Positions 37,506-50,337 are shown, counted from the stretch's first letter. The stretch is DNA of 64,000 bases from Agrocybe praecox (GCA_964017145.1 OZ024851.1:2232001-2296000); one strand, 5' to 3'. Notes: a model not told the origin generated them from the sequence alone. Translations and numbers: made by a program.

Positions 37506-39373
37506 CTAAACGATTCTTATTTCTACAGTAAACGATGTTCTCAATTTTGGGCGCTGAACTCTGTGAATATTGCCTTCTATCCCCATTTCTTCCCAGATAC
37601 CAACGTATATGGGTCTCTTTTTATCTGACATATGCAGTCTCTCCATAATAGCGTCACATCCTTCATCGATTAGAATGAGTACCTTTGACAAAAGTGGAGC
37701 TAAACTCTTGTCCCATCCCGCCCGGCTTCCGCCTATGTCTCCCATATAATCAAGAAAGTTGTCAATGTCAACAAGGAATCTGATGAACCCCCGTAATGCC
37801 GTTCGACCACCCCTGATTTGTATGGTTTCCAGAGCATCGACAACCCGAAATAAGATAGGCCAAAAACGATGGGGAACCTCTGGTGGTTCCCTTGATTCCA
37901 GGATAACGTGTTTGATGTTCGTCATTGGCCAAGGCCTATCGAGCGTCGGGATGTCAAGTATAGGGAATATTCCTTGAACATCGTCCCAATTGCCTCGTTG
38001 AACATGCTTTGGAAATGGGGCATCCACTGTCAGAATATTGCCCGATAATCTTGCAAGCTGTTTTTTAGAGTTGTTCAGCACCATAGTCGTAACACGTTCA
38101 AGGTGTTCAGGTGGAAGAAACTGGTATAAATGGTTATCTTCAAAGACGTCTAATAGGAATGGTGGGTTATATATGCTCCAGGTAATGTCTGTTTCCGTGG
38201 GTATAACCATCCGGTGCAGTATATATGACGAGAAATTTGAAGACATGGTTTTGATTTCTATGGTTGCAAGATATGGGAGGTGGATCATCGTTGGCGCTGA
38301 AGGACTTAGGTATCCTCCGATAAGCTTGGAGTTGTATGACAGGTCTTGTAAATAGAGATTCTTCAAGGACCTTGCCGAAGGGGCGAGTAATTTGAAAACA
38401 TCCTCGATTACCAGACCAGATGAATCAAGTTCAAGTTGAACCAACGACACATGGGTCAACTGACTGAATAGCGCCAGTGGCATGGTGTAATGACCCGTAA
38501 TCGATAACCTCGTCAAGGACTCGGACCACAGACCACCGTCGAAGAGCAATGGCAAGGAGGGCCTGCCGGACTTGCGGAACCTGACCGTTTCTTCGTAAGC
38601 CACCTGGCACAAGGGAACATGTGCATGAATGCTTGAAAGAAAAGGGAATTTTATTGAAAGCAGCTTTACGGCGTCGTCGTTTAGTGAGTTGACCGCAATG
38701 TGTACCGCTGATATGCGTTGACGTGCTTTATGAATTGCCTGATGGAATAAATGTAGCTGCTGTCCCGCTCCTGCTTTCTTGATGTTATCCCCGCAAGAGT
38801 TCAAATTGAGCTCGAATGTACAAGGGTCTGATCGCTCTAGATAGAGCATTCCAAGACTGCCAGGACACTTCACATCAGTTCCGAGAACTGCTCGGCGCCA
38901 AAGCAATGGGGTTCGAAGAGCACAGTATCGCCAATGCTGGCAGACATGGGTGACCACCATCCATGAATTGTATCCGAGCATCTCTACCCCTACAAGAGGT
39001 GGAAATTTGGCCGCTTCGGAACCTTGTACCAACACAAAAATATCCGACAAGATTTCATGGGGGAGATTATTGACTGGGTGTGTATGATTAAGGCGAAGCG
39101 ATAAGGTCCTCGATATCTGATCTAGACGCTCTAGTTGATCCAAAATCTGTTCACATAACGAAGTTAAACTCTGGGAATCTCTTTGCTGTGGGTATGTGAT
39201 ACAGCGCATACCTCGCTTCTGAAAATGAAAAGCCTCAATCACAAAGTACAGTATTTTATCTAGGACTCGAAGCAACTTAAGTACCTAGTAACATTTCTCT
39301 GACCGTTGAGTTCAGCGCTCAACGTAAGGAGGAGCTCCTTAATTTCCATCGCATCCGTATGCTTATCAGTCAT
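37506..39373 (-). CDS. F-box protein of basidiomycete type, about 587 aa
   Basis: The long exon (37506 to about 39180) has an F-box near its start: NNLPHEILSDIFVLVQG...VTHVCQHWRYCALRTPLLWR. This motif binds Skp1 in SCF ubiquitin ligases. The remaining about 450 residues look like the irregular Leu-rich region that in this fungal family selects the target (for example LTRLSITGHY, LKNLYLQDLS). A likely first exon is 39285-39373 (MTDKHTDAMEIKELLLTLSA...), joined by phase (AG|A) to an acceptor at 39181. The usual-looking TTTTCAG acceptor closer by does not keep frame, so this border is uncertain. The frame is also open upstream of that Met. It is the only gene in the array intervals that looks intact besides the NLRs, and it has no copy in the other intervals. 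Confidence 0.75.
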
Positions 39374-39969
39374 TAGTTGAAGAACTTGACGCTGTAGCAG
39401 TGGGTGTAAGGAGGTGAAGTAATACGGATTCAGGGAAAGTAATTGTAAATTTGCAATATGTAAGCAAATGAAATTGAATCTCAGACTCCCCGGAAGTTAT
39501 TTATGCCAAATGGACCCGAATCTAAACTTGCCAGCGCATCTATTTTTGCACCCAACAAACGTATCTCCAAACATATCTGGCTTTGTTTCGCGACTTCTCT
39601 CTGGACTTTCACAATGTGGCTACTCTGAACTCGCTCTTAGAATAGGCCTAACGCGATTCGTGTCCTCAGAAGCTTCGAACGGTCTTCTGGCTCAGACTAT
39701 TTGTTCTGGATCGACGATTTTGTTCCTGGAAGCCTCCTACTGTTTCGGTTTGCGACTCTTTTTCTTTTTCTTTTCTGTAATCTGGATCGACCCTCTTGGT
39801 GGTTGGATACGTATTCATCGAATGCGCTGGGGACGGTGGAGGGTTAGGAGTTGGATGTCGTTCGGACTCGGACTCATACACGGACAAAAGATGGATCAAG
39901 AGGTGGAGGGAGAAGAGTTGGCTGGGCTAGTTTGCAAATCATCCTGCCTTTTCGCCCCTCGACGTGGGT
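39374..39969. other. Intergenic stretch upstream of the F-box gene
   Basis: About 600 bp. From 39882 (GGACAAAAGATGGAT) it rejoins the sequence that follows the truncated L16 copy at 27826, marking the right end of the segment missing from the N1-N2 interval. No gene. Confidence 0.5.
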
Positions 39970-40596
39970 GGTGGTTGGACAGTGCAGGCGTGGACGCTGG
40001 CCAGCTTTGTTTCTTTCAGGCATCGTCTTTATTTTATTTTCTCCTTTCTTATGTTCTGCCCTTGGTTTTCACGAGCACTTCTGTGCTTGTAAAATCCCTA
40101 GATAGTCCAATTCGCAATTGATTCATGTACCTTGAATGGTTCCAAGGCTCTTGGTCATCGTCAAATGATCGTGAATATCAGGGTGTTCTTGTCTTTTTGG
40201 GTTTCGGTGCTCAATGTTGGTTTGATGGATTGAATGGGATTACTGCAGGACGCGAAGTGCGACTTATAGCATTCGGATACAATGCGCGCTCTGAATTTCC
40301 GGCATCCTTCGAAGCCTTGAACCTTCTCGAGACTCATTGGAGCTTAATCGAAGGTTTTAGACGATCTTTTAATGTTGGACGTCTTATAGGGAAAATGCAA
40401 TGTTTGTCTAACCATGCGTGTGAATATAGCTCATCGTAGTGTTTAATTATAAGTCGCATTGGGTCCATGGCTGTGTCGTGGGTTTATATAAAGGAGCCCT
40501 AGGAGACACCTCTCCTCTTTCCTCCCTAATCATTCTGCTTTGGAGGTTCCGTCTAACCTGTAGAAAACTTCTTCCGCTCCCATTGGACCAGTAGCA
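39970..40596 (+). repeat. Repeated 5' flank of NLR copy N3
   Basis: Carries the distal GTGCAGGC...TTTCTTTCAGGCATCGTC block, the GTGAATATCAGGGTGTTCTT block and the shared promoter block. A frame across the GTGAATATCAGGG block is open at N3, N4 and N6 (..FLGFG..CWFDGLNGI..) but is not preserved at N5, so it is probably not a gene. Confidence 0.85.
40483..40494 (+). promoter_or_regulatory. TATA box of N3
   Basis: TTTATATAAAGG, about 105 bp before the ATG at 40597, in the shared context. Confidence 0.75.
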
Positions 40597-43118
40597 ATGT
40601 CTGGAAATGCTCCTCAACATCAACACGCAATATTTAATGGGGGAAATGTGAATGTATTTGGGGGAAGTTTCGTCAATGCAAACGGAGGCAATGGACGGAA
40701 AGGTGCGTCACTATAAGAATTTCAATCGACTTTACTGATACATTCTTATGAAGCATCACTTGACATCCTGATGGATGCGGTCGCCCATACCGCGTTCCAC
40801 GATTCTGCAGCACGTTTTGATCCTCCAAAATGTCACGCTAATACACGTGTTGCGGTGCTCGATGAGATCATGATCTGGGTCCAGCGCTGTGACTCCGAAA
40901 CGAGGGATAAGTTTGTGATGTGGCTTACGGGGGCCGCAGGTGCAGGCAAATCAGCCATCGCACAGAGCTTTATTGAACGGTGCCTCCTGATTCTGAAGGA
41001 CCTCGTCATTGCAAGCTTTTTCTTTGCAAAATTAGATGGCACTCGAAATCACGCAGGCGCACTCGTTGCAACACTCGCCTACCAGATCTGGCGCCTGTTC
41101 CCGGCGGTACAGAATAAAATCATCTCTGTCATTGACGCCGATCCCCTCATTTTCACAAGAAATTTGCGGCACCAATTTACTCAGCTAATCGCACAACCTC
41201 TAAACAGCATCTGCAGTGCGGGTACGTCATGGCCCCCTGGATTATATCGTGTCATTGTAATCGACGGCCTGGATGAATGTCTCAACGAGGAAACACAACA
41301 GGACATTATACAAATCATATCCAATGCCGTACGAGATTTCAGACTACCCATACTATTTTTCATCGCCAGCCGACCGGAACATAATATCCATGTCGCCTTC
41401 ACCTCGAAAGGAATGATGGGACTCTTTACACGGCTATATCTCGACGACACTTACAAGCCCGACAAAGACATCTTTGAATTCCTTAAAAACAGCTTTACGG
41501 AAATTAGGATGACGCATCCCTTCAAGACGCTGATCCCCGAGGTGTGGCCCAGTCCAGGATCGTTGAAATCTCTTGTCAAAAAAGCATCCGGACAGTTCAT
41601 CTTTGCGGCAACAGTCATCGGATATGTAAAATCCATTCGGCATCTACCTCATCTCCGGTTCGACACTGTAATGAACCTCCGACCAGCTCAGGGTGACTTG
41701 CCGTTTGCGCAATTAGATGAGATGTATCGAACGATTCTCTCCACCGCCGAAGATATTAACCAAGTCCTGTACGCTCTCAGTATCTACTCACTTGGCGTCC
41801 CAGATGCCGAATATGCACGCTTCTTTGATATATGCGGGTATTTGGGGATTCTGCCGGAGGAGCTCGAGCTGTTATTTTGTGATCTTGGAGCAATTGTTTC
41901 AATCAGGAAGATCTGGAGTGGAGGGCGAAAGCTTGAGATTCTACATGCTTCACTTCACGACTTCTTACTAGATCCAGCGCGGTCTAAGCAGTATTTTATT
42001 GACATTGAGATTTATAGGACACGACATGTGGCAAATATTCTTCATTATATCAACCCCTCTAATATGCATGTGCTGGGAAATGGTGAGTGATTTAATCCTT
42101 TTTCCACATTAGACTTGAACATGCTATCAGGAACCAGAAATCCTCCAATTATGGCCGTCGATAATTTCATCTGGAAAAATTTCCAACTCTGCAGAAGCTC
42201 GACAGAGCTAATCAATGCGGCTTCGTCTCTCTCCTCTGAAATAATTTCTCACGATTGGGTACCCAGCGGGCATTATGGAATACAATCATTTCTGTGGTAT
42301 AATCTTTTGCCATTTTTTGCCCACATGGTATTTTTATTTTCTTCGTGGCCTGTTTTAATTCACAGTTTTCTAATTGACGCTTTCAGGTACCTCAGGATTC
42401 AAGATGGGCATCAATAAAGCAGCAATATGAGGACAAGCTTGATAAGCGTCTCTGCGCGACCATACCTACCTATTTTGACAGTATCGCCCTCCTTTCAGTT
42501 CTATGTATTGCGGTAAATCTGGGGACGAACTTACTTGTTCCAGGTCACTTGAACCTAGAACGAGATGTCGTTCAACGCTTTCCCGATTCGAGCATACCTT
42601 TGGAAATTGTCTACATAGATCCCCTTCATCTCAAGCTGATGATGCGCGACGGGACTGGTGGAAATTTGGACGAATATTGGTTGCATCTTGGAAGGTTTAT
42701 ACAAAATCCAGCTAGACCGGGGAAATATACTTTAGGCGGTGATGAATATGCAAAGGCCGCTTTATACTTTTTCGAGAAACTCAAACGGCTGGCATATTGC
42801 TCCGGGATAAATTTAAAATCACGCTTTCACGAAATATTTTTAACCCGTCGTCTCGCCTTCCACCACGGTATCTGGATATTAGGAGTCGACAGTAGCGAAT
42901 ACTTTGACAATCCCAAATTTAGGGACATCTTTTTGCTTCTAGGTTATGCCAAGTTCTTTCTTTCCCTATCTGCACGGTCGGAAGATTTGCTTCAACATTG
43001 TCACGAGCAAAAACTCTTGACCAACGAGCTCATTTATCACTTTCCGAGCCGTACCGACCTCTTAAAACAGGAAATGAAGGCATACGTAGAGCGAGTCGAT
43101 GGCAGGCCTACTACCTAA
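40597..43118 (+). CDS. NLR copy N3: NACHT protein, short C-terminus without membrane anchor
   Basis: Exons 40597-40702, 40754-42082, 42131-42327 and 42387-43118 join to 788 codons (787 aa). The N-terminal exon is the most changed one (FNGGNVNVFGGSFVNANGG). Walker A GAAGAGKSAIAQ, Walker B VIVIDGLDEC and FIASRPE are intact. After the P-loop it has RCLLILKDL, a longer version shared with N5 only. The last exon ends AYVERVDGRPTT-stop; an 11-nt tandem-like duplication (CCTACTACCTAATACCTACAG) creates the stop. Remains of the old tail follow to about 43357, where homology ends, so the hydrophobic end is gone. Confidence 0.85.
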
Positions 43119-43357
43119 TACCTACAGTGTAATCACCCAAAACCAATTCGAGGGAAATCTATAGCGCGATAGTCGACCACGATACAAGCGCAGACAACGT
43201 ACTAGGAGGAAGCTTGGTTGAAATAGATCCAACCCAAGCCTTGGAACTCTTACCTGACTCATCAAAAGACGTTCAAACATCATACAAACCAGAACTCTTG
43301 GCCGACGAATTCATTGATCACTTTCCACATCACACAACCGTTCAATCACGCAAGACC
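43119..43357 (+). pseudogene. Decayed tail of N3
   Basis: Matches the linker part of the N1 and N4 tails (ACTAGGAGGAAGCTTGGTTG, CAACCGTTCAATCACGC) but is out of frame. It stops before the segment that would encode the hydrophobic helix. The next bases belong to the antisense NACHT fragment. Confidence 0.75.
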
Positions 43358-43360
43358 ATG

Positions 43361-43530
43361 GGTGAATACCGCAAAGTTGGTATGCGATAGTTGCGACAAG
43401 ACGCTGAGAATTATTCCTCGTGGAATCGCTTGAACCGAAAAAGAAACTGGCGAGTAGCGTTCTTTCCAGCGAGCAGCGCTCGCAGATGCTTCTCCCAATG
43501 GCGGATTTTTTGAATGCTGGTGAACGTACC
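43361..43530 (-). pseudogene. Antisense fragment of a different NACHT gene
   Basis: The minus strand reads KKSAIGRSICERC, LERTLLASFFFGSSDSTRNN, then SQRLVATIAYQLC. This is the segment from the P-loop to the following helix of a NACHT domain. It is clearly different from N1-N6 (which read GKSAIAQSF.., ..IASFFFGKSDGSRN.., ..ALVATLAYQIW). The P-loop glycines are lost. It abuts the broken N3 tail, so a second NLR or its fragment was inserted or recombined here. Confidence 0.72.
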
Positions 43531-46440
43531 ACCATTGATAATGGCTTGCGATGCTGGGAAGAATGATGCCGACAGTCGATTTCCGTCCATGAAATATCCT
43601 CGAATTGCGTGAGGACTTGAGGACTGTACTAATGCACGGAAGATGTAGGCAGCAAAGAAACTTGGCTGGGAAAAATGTGCGCATGTATATACCCTTGCTT
43701 CTCGAAGCTATGCCGAGTTGCATAGTCCTTCTCGTAGTACGGCTCTAAAAGACACAATCACAACGTTGACACACACTGCACAGGCGTCGGTCAAAACTGC
43801 GCCAACTCTGATGGTTCGGCAGGCGGCTCGGATCAGACACCATCACGTGAAATTCAGAGCCAGTTCTAACGCCGGCACCGCCGTGCGGGTTTCTTCAACA
43901 TCCCATCTTGGATACTTCATTTTAAGCGCCCAACGAATTTATAGATGCGACAAACGCTATACCCCAATGCCTCAGGCCTCAATATTCAATTCTGGGATCA
44001 ATACGATCGTTTTTGCAAGATATTACTTATCTTTACCCATCCACAACTCGCCTGGCGAATTGGCGAAAAACGAAGACGGCTCAAATGAAGTCTGAATCAT
44101 GTCGAGATGGACGATCACAAAGCTTTGAAGATGGGGGATGGCTTGGAATAAGGAGAGGTATGTTTTCTCTCGCTGTTTCCTTCGCTATTCATGTTCTTAT
44201 TTTCTCACTGAATAACTACAGGAGACCGATCACCACCACCAGCCCGTGTCTCGCTTCGATACCATCCATGACTCAATAACTCCCTACCTCCCCACAGCAT
44301 AGGTACCACTGCCCGCAGTCGGTTGGATGGACTTCAACTGAGATTGCTAGTATCACACTTCTTCCCCACCTCTTGCCGTCCGCGTCAACGGAATGGATGA
44401 ATCCCTTGCCCAGCCACTATAGCACAATGAACACAAGGGCCGTCCTCAGAACACTCCCCAGCCTAGCTCGAATCTCGAATTCATCTACGGAGAGCATGCA
44501 CAGTGGCGGTGGTCCTGGAGGTCTGTTGCCATTCCATGGCCCCCTTTGGGTTGATAGTTGTCCCTATCACCCAATTCCGCCTCTTTCCATCCATTTTATC
44601 GTCGTCGTCGTCGTCTTCATCATCATAACCCATATGGACCCTATCGTCATCGACATTGGGGAAGAGATACAGCCTGCGACATGCAACGACGACGATCAAT
44701 CAATCCGGCTTTGCCATATGCGCAAACCTGGGCGAGATCATTCGAACTTCAAATCCGCCGTGTTATTACACGCCCCTTCGTTCCTGCGGGACGGGTTGAC
44801 GAGGATGGGAATAGGAGGTCCTGGAGAAGTAGGAAGTGGTTAGGATATGGACATTCGGGAAGATTTAGAGGCGGTCGTGGTATGTTTCTTTCTTATCCCG
44901 TCTTCCTTTTCCTCTTTCCCCTTCTCGTCCTTTCTCTCACACACACACTTTCTACTTCATCGATCACCCATCTGTGCCACCCATAGAGCTTGATTCACCT
45001 TTTTGGATATTAACAACATTCCCTTCTCTTTCATTAATCATTAATCATTCCCTTTTACCCTTTTTCCTCCTTCATTCTTCCTCTTCCCTTCAACTAACCC
45101 ATCTCTCCTCTCCTCTCTCCTAGAACCCGGCCCAACCGAACCGAACCTCCTCTCCTTCGAAAATCAAAACGAAAAATGAGCACCTTACGCTTAGGCTCGA
45201 TTCGACGTGACATCCTCTAACCGAATTTCATGTATCAACCATCCCAACTCGTCAAACTCGGGGTTCGAACGTACCACCTGTGCTCGACAATGCACCAGCA
45301 TCGGGTGCTAACCCATTTCCCTCGGCCTCCAACAGGAGTCCAGGACTTATCGCTTGATATCGTGCATTGGGTAGGCGTGTGGCGGAGGAGGAGACGCGCC
45401 TGCGACCGGTGCTGTTGCTGCTGCTGCCGCCGCCGGTACCTCCTGGGGATGCAGGACCGATAAAAGTAGAAGTGCGATTGGATTTGGAGGGAATCAAGAT
45501 AAAGTTTGGAGGTGCGAGTGGACCGTGGTCAATTTATGGGGAGGGGAAGTTGTGCTGAAGCTGCCCGGGCTGACGCTGCTACCGGTGCTGATAAAACCAA
45601 TGGGTGGGAGATGAATGGATTTGAGGGATATCACGGAGGGTATATGGGCATGGGCATCAGAGAGCTCGACGGAGGATGTCGTACATCATCACCTGCGCCG
45701 TTATCGATTCAAGAACTACGACGGCGACGGCGACGACAGACACGACGGCCGCTATCATCATCGTCAAGAGGAATTTGTTCAATGTTCAACGCTCAATGCT
45801 TAGCGAGCACCAACGACCATGGGAGCAAAGCCAATATGGGCCTCCACGGCGCAGGCCACTCTTGAAGCTTGGGCGCTGAGCTCGAACACGACAAGGGCCC
45901 GGCGTGGCTGCTTTGATCGCTGGTCCTGAAGGAATCGATGGACGTTGCACATTGAAAGTACATCAGAATCAGACTCCGGACATTACACAGCACTTTCACC
46001 TACGACCACTATGTATCGCTGTCAGCAGCACATCTGAGAGTCCTGCAGGAGCAGCGCCTACTTCGGTCATCCCCGTCTACGACAAAGACTACTGACATAT
46101 TGGCTTTTCCGACTCGCAGTCCAGCTTGAACGAGGGATGTTAAATCAGAGCCAACATCGACTGTCATAAGAGCACAGGCACAGGCACATCCAATCACAAG
46201 TAGAGACTCAAACGCTCAAGGAGAAGGTCAAACCTATGTCAGTTTTCTGGGTGGTCCAGGCCAGGCAGAGGAGGATGTAGGATCGGCTGTTTCTGAGCGT
46301 ACAATGGCTAGAACGGCTTTCGTATGGTGACATTCATGGTAGTAATTTGGGATGTCGTCACCTCATGGCATTGGTATGTCTCTATTTTCTCTTCTCCCAC
46401 CTGGCTGGAGCCGCGATCTTTTGTCTCCGAGGATGTTGTA
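43531..46440. other. Stretch specific to the N3-N4 interval, gene remnants only
   Basis: About 2.9 kb unlike the other intervals. A plus-strand remnant can be read at about 44640-44880 (YAQTWARSFELQIRRVITRP, then GRFRGGRG). Another lies at about 45260-45560 (SNVPPVLDNAPASG, a TGA, then VEVRLDLEGIKIKFGG). Both look like pieces of an old spliced gene that I do not recognise. A short CGT microsatellite is present near 44600. Nothing here is an intact gene. Confidence 0.45.
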
Positions 46441-46449
46441 GAACTCCTC

Positions 46450-46690
46450 TTACACGACTACGTTTCTTTGATGTCTTCCAATATAGCATCTGAACCAACG
46501 TCAATGAAGAGTTGTTTCTCATATTTTGAAGACGCAGATGTGGACGCAGAGTCATAAGGATGGGGTGGATAATTTGATGTGCTGTCGTCTCCTGCATTGG
46601 CGGCGACAGCGTCCTTGGCATTTGTCACTAGTAATTCCTTCGACGGACGATGAAACAGCCTCAGATGCCGCTCCGATTGTTTCTGCATAT
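46450..46690 (-). pseudogene. H3: N-terminal fragment of a HAM1-like gene
   Basis: Reads AKDAVAANAGDDSTSNYPPH, PYDSASTSASSKYEKQ and DAILEDIKE, as at the 5' end of H4 and H5. The body of the gene is absent from this interval, so only the end nearest the next NLR flank was kept. Confidence 0.72.
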
Positions 46691-46764
46691 TTGATGGCCT
46701 GCGTCGACTGAGGCTGAGATGGACGGAAGGTTGAGACGAATCCGGTTAGGGGGCAACGTTGGGA

Positions 46765-47791
46765 GTTAATTGGCTCTACTCTGGTTGGACAGTGCAGGCC
46801 CGGACGTTCGTTTCTTTCAGGCCTCGTCTTAGTTTTATTTTCTCCTTTCTTATGGTCTGCTCTTGACGCACTACCTTGGCTTCACAAACATTTCTGTCCT
46901 TGCAATGGACTAAAAATCCATACATGGTCCAATTCGCAATTGATTCATGTTCCTTGAATGGTTCCAAGTCTCTTGGACATCGTCAAATGATCGTGAATAT
47001 CAGGGTGTTGTTGTCTTTTTGGGTTTCGGTGTTCGATGTTGGTTCGATGGATTGAATGGGATTCCTGCAGGAAGCGAAGTGCGACTTGTGTCATTTGGAT
47101 ACGATGCGGGTGATGTGATGGTGAGCGAATGTAAAGTTGGGATGAATGCAAGTTGTTCGAAAGGTTGGTATTGAATGACATGGGAATGGCGTACAGCCGT
47201 CCACGTTGGCACATATAATATCTCGTTTTCCCTCCTCGCTTCCCTGGTATGTGCTAACGATATGGACTTTTTCTAGATTGGCAAGAACGCGCATCAAATC
47301 ATAGATATTGCGGATTTGACAATTCCATCCACTGCAAATGCTATATTCTAATAGCTTTCCATGCCTCTGTATGGCCGCTCTGAATTTCCGCTCTGGAATG
47401 GGCTCTACATTGCACAATCTTTCATTTTATGCGTGAATTTCTGGCATACTTGGAACCCTTGAACTTTGTCGAGACTCATTAGAGCTTAATCGAAGGATTT
47501 AGACGATCTTCTAATTAAAAACATTGGACGTCTTATAGGGAAAATGCAACGTTTTTCTAACCATGCATGCCAATATGGCCGGCATCGTGGAAGTCGCATT
47601 GGGTCCATGGCTGTGTCGCATAAGTATAGATCTATTGCTATGTATTGGGTGCTGTGCTACATGGACTCGTGGGTTTATATAAAGAAACCTTAGGAGACAC
47701 CTCCTCTCCTCTTTCCTCCCTCATCATTCTGCTTTCGAGGTTCGGTCTAACATCTAGAAAAACTGCTTCCGCTCGCATTAGCCCAGTGGCA
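46765..47791 (+). repeat. Repeated 5' flank of NLR copy N4
   Basis: The longest flank with N5: distal block, GTGAATATCAGGG block, CCATGCCTCT block and promoter block. N4 and N5 share an extra stretch before the TATA box (CATAAGTATAGAT..TATTGCTATGTATTGGGTGC) that the other copies lack. Confidence 0.85.
47674..47684 (+). promoter_or_regulatory. TATA box of N4
   Basis: TTTATATAAAG, about 110 bp before the ATG at 47792, in the shared context. Confidence 0.75.
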
Positions 47792-50337
47792 ATGTCTGGA
47801 AATGCATACCAACATCAACACGCAATGTTTGGGGGAGATGTGATTGTATTAGGGGGAAGTTTTCTAAATGTAAACGGAGTCATTGTCAATGGACGGAAGG
47901 GTGCGTCGCTATGAGAATTTCAATCGACTTTACCCTGATACATTCTTATAAAGCATCACTTGACATCCTGAAGGATGCGGTTGCACATACCGCGTTCCAC
48001 GACTCTGCAGCACGTTTTGATCCTCCAAAATGCCATCCTAATACACGGGTTGCGGTGCTCGACAAGATCATGAGCTGGCTCCAGCGCTGTGACTCCAAAA
48101 CGAGGGACAAGTTTGTGATGTGGCTTACGGGAGCTGCAGGTGCAGGCAAATCGGCCATCGCACAGAGCTTTATTGAACTGTGCCTTCTGAAGGGCCTCGT
48201 TATTGCGAGCTTTTTCTTTGGAAGATCAGATAGCAGCCGAAATCACGCAGGCGCACTCGTTGCAACACTCGCCTACCAGATCTGGCGCATGTTCCCGGCG
48301 GTACAGAACGAAATCGTCTCTGTCATTGACGCCGATCCCCTCATTTTCACAAGAAATTTGCGGCACCAATTCACTGAGCTAATCGCACAACCTCTAAATA
48401 ACATCTGCGGTGCGGGTACTTCATGGCCCCCTGGATTATATCGTGTCATTGTAATCGATGGCCTGGATGAATGCCTCAACGAGGAAACACAACAGGACAT
48501 TATACAAATCGTATTCACTGTCGTACGACAATTCAAACTACCCGTACTATTTTTCATCGCCAGCCGACCGGAATATAAAATCCGTGTCGCCTTCACCTCA
48601 GAAGGAATAATGGGACTCTTTACACGGCTATATCTAGACGACACCTACAAGCCTGATGAAGACATCTTTGAATTCCTTAAAAGCAGCTTTGAGGAGATTA
48701 GGATGACCCATCCCGTCAAAAAGCTGATCCCAGAGGAGTGGCCCAGTCCAGGATCGTTGAAATCCCTTGTCAAAAAAGCATCCGGACAGTTTATTTTTGC
48801 GGCAACAGTCATCAGATATGTAAAATCCATTCGACATCAACCTCATCTCCGGCTCGACACCGTAATGAGCCTCCGACCAGCTCAGGGTGACTTGCCGTTT
48901 GCACAATTAGATGAGATGTATCGAACTATTCTCTCCACCGTCGAAGACGTCGATCAAGTCCTGTATGCTCTCAGTATTTACTCACTTGGCGTACCAGATG
49001 GACGATATGGGGACGAGTTTGATATGTGCGAGTATTTGGGGATTCTGCCGGAGGAGCTCAAGCTGTTATTTTGTGATCTTGGAGCAATTGTTTCAATCCA
49101 GGAGATCGGGAGTCGAAGGCTAAAGCTTCAGATTCTACATGCTTCACTTCACGACTTCTTACTGGATCCCGTGCGGTCTAAGCAGTATTTCATTGACATC
49201 GAGATTTATAGGACACGACATGTGGCAAATATTTTTCATTATGTCAATCCCTCTAATCTGGATGTGGTGGGAAATGGTGAGTGATTTAGGATTAATGATT
49301 CAATTTCCCACATTACACGAAATTCCACCAGGACTCAGAATTACTCCAGTTATCGTCGTCAAAAATTTCATCTGGCAAAATTTCCAACTCTGTAGAAGCT
49401 CGATAGAACTAATCAACGCGGCTTCGTCTCTCTCCCCTGAAATAATTTCTCAATATTTGCCAACCGCCTGGGGTCGTGGACTACATTTATTTGTGTGGTA
49501 TGATCTTTTGCCATTTTTTGCCCACATGGTATTTGTATTTTCCTCGTGGCCTGTTTTAATTCACAGTTTTCTAATCGACGCTTTCAGGTACCCCAGGATT
49601 CAAGATGGGCATCAATAAAGCAACAGCACGAGGACGAGCTTGATAAGGATTTCTCCGCGAGCATACCTACTTATTTTGACAGTGTCACCTACCTTGCAGT
49701 TCTATGTATTGCGGTACATCTAGGGACGAACTTACTTCTTCCAGGTCAGCCGAACATAAGAGGAACTGCCATTCGCTTTCAGGATTCGAGCCTACCTGCG
49801 GTCATTGATCCCCTTTATCTCACGACGATGATACGCGACCGGACTGGTGGAAATTTGGACGAATATTGGTTGTTTCTTGTAAGGTTTATACAAAATCCAG
49901 CTAGACCGAGGAAATATACTCTAGGCGGTGATGAATATGCAAAGGCCGCTTTATACTTTCTCGAGGAACTCGAACGCCTGGCATACTCCGAGATAGATTC
50001 AAATTCACACTTTGACGAAATATTTTTAAACCGTCATCTCGCCTTCCACCACGGTATCTGGATATTAGGGGTCGACACTAGGGAATATTTTAACAATCGT
50101 AAAATTACGGACATCTTTTTGTTTCTAGGTTATGCCAAGTTCTTCCTCTCCCTCTCTGCACGGTCGGAAGATTTACTTCAACATTGTCATGAGCAAAAAC
50201 TCTTGACCAACGAGCTCATGAATCACTTTCCGAGCCGTACTGACCTCTTAAAACGGGAAATGAAGGCATACGTAGAGCGAGTCGAAGGCAGGCCTACAGT
50301 GGAATCACCCAAAAATCAATTCGAGGAAAATCTATAG
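47792..50337 (+). CDS. NLR copy N4: NACHT protein, frameshifted before the membrane-anchor tail
   Basis: Exons 47792-47900, 47954-49276, 49332-49528 and 49588-50337 join to 793 codons (792 aa). N-terminal exon: FGGDVIVLGGSFLNVNG, with a small insertion (VIV) near its end. Walker A GAAGAGKSAIAQ, Walker B VIVIDGLDEC and FIASRPE are present. The winged-helix-like and C-terminal domains are complete. After VERVEGRPTVESPK the frame is shifted by one A in a run of five (N1 has four), giving NQFEENL-stop. The normal tail, with its hydrophobic end, is still intact in another frame at 50338-50761. This is either a recent mutation or a homopolymer error. Confidence 0.85.

Noticed and set aside
40125..40439. 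Small gene in the NLR flank (reading FLGFGAQCWFDGLNGI)
   Set aside because: The frame is open at N3, N4 and N6 but broken at N5, lacks splice or domain support, and lies in duplicated flank DNA. It is kept only as a low-interest note.
44600..44700. Glycine- or histidine-rich gene suggested by repeated CGT/CAT codons
   Set aside because: A microsatellite-like CGTCGTCGTC run and frames that change across it; no intact gene structure.
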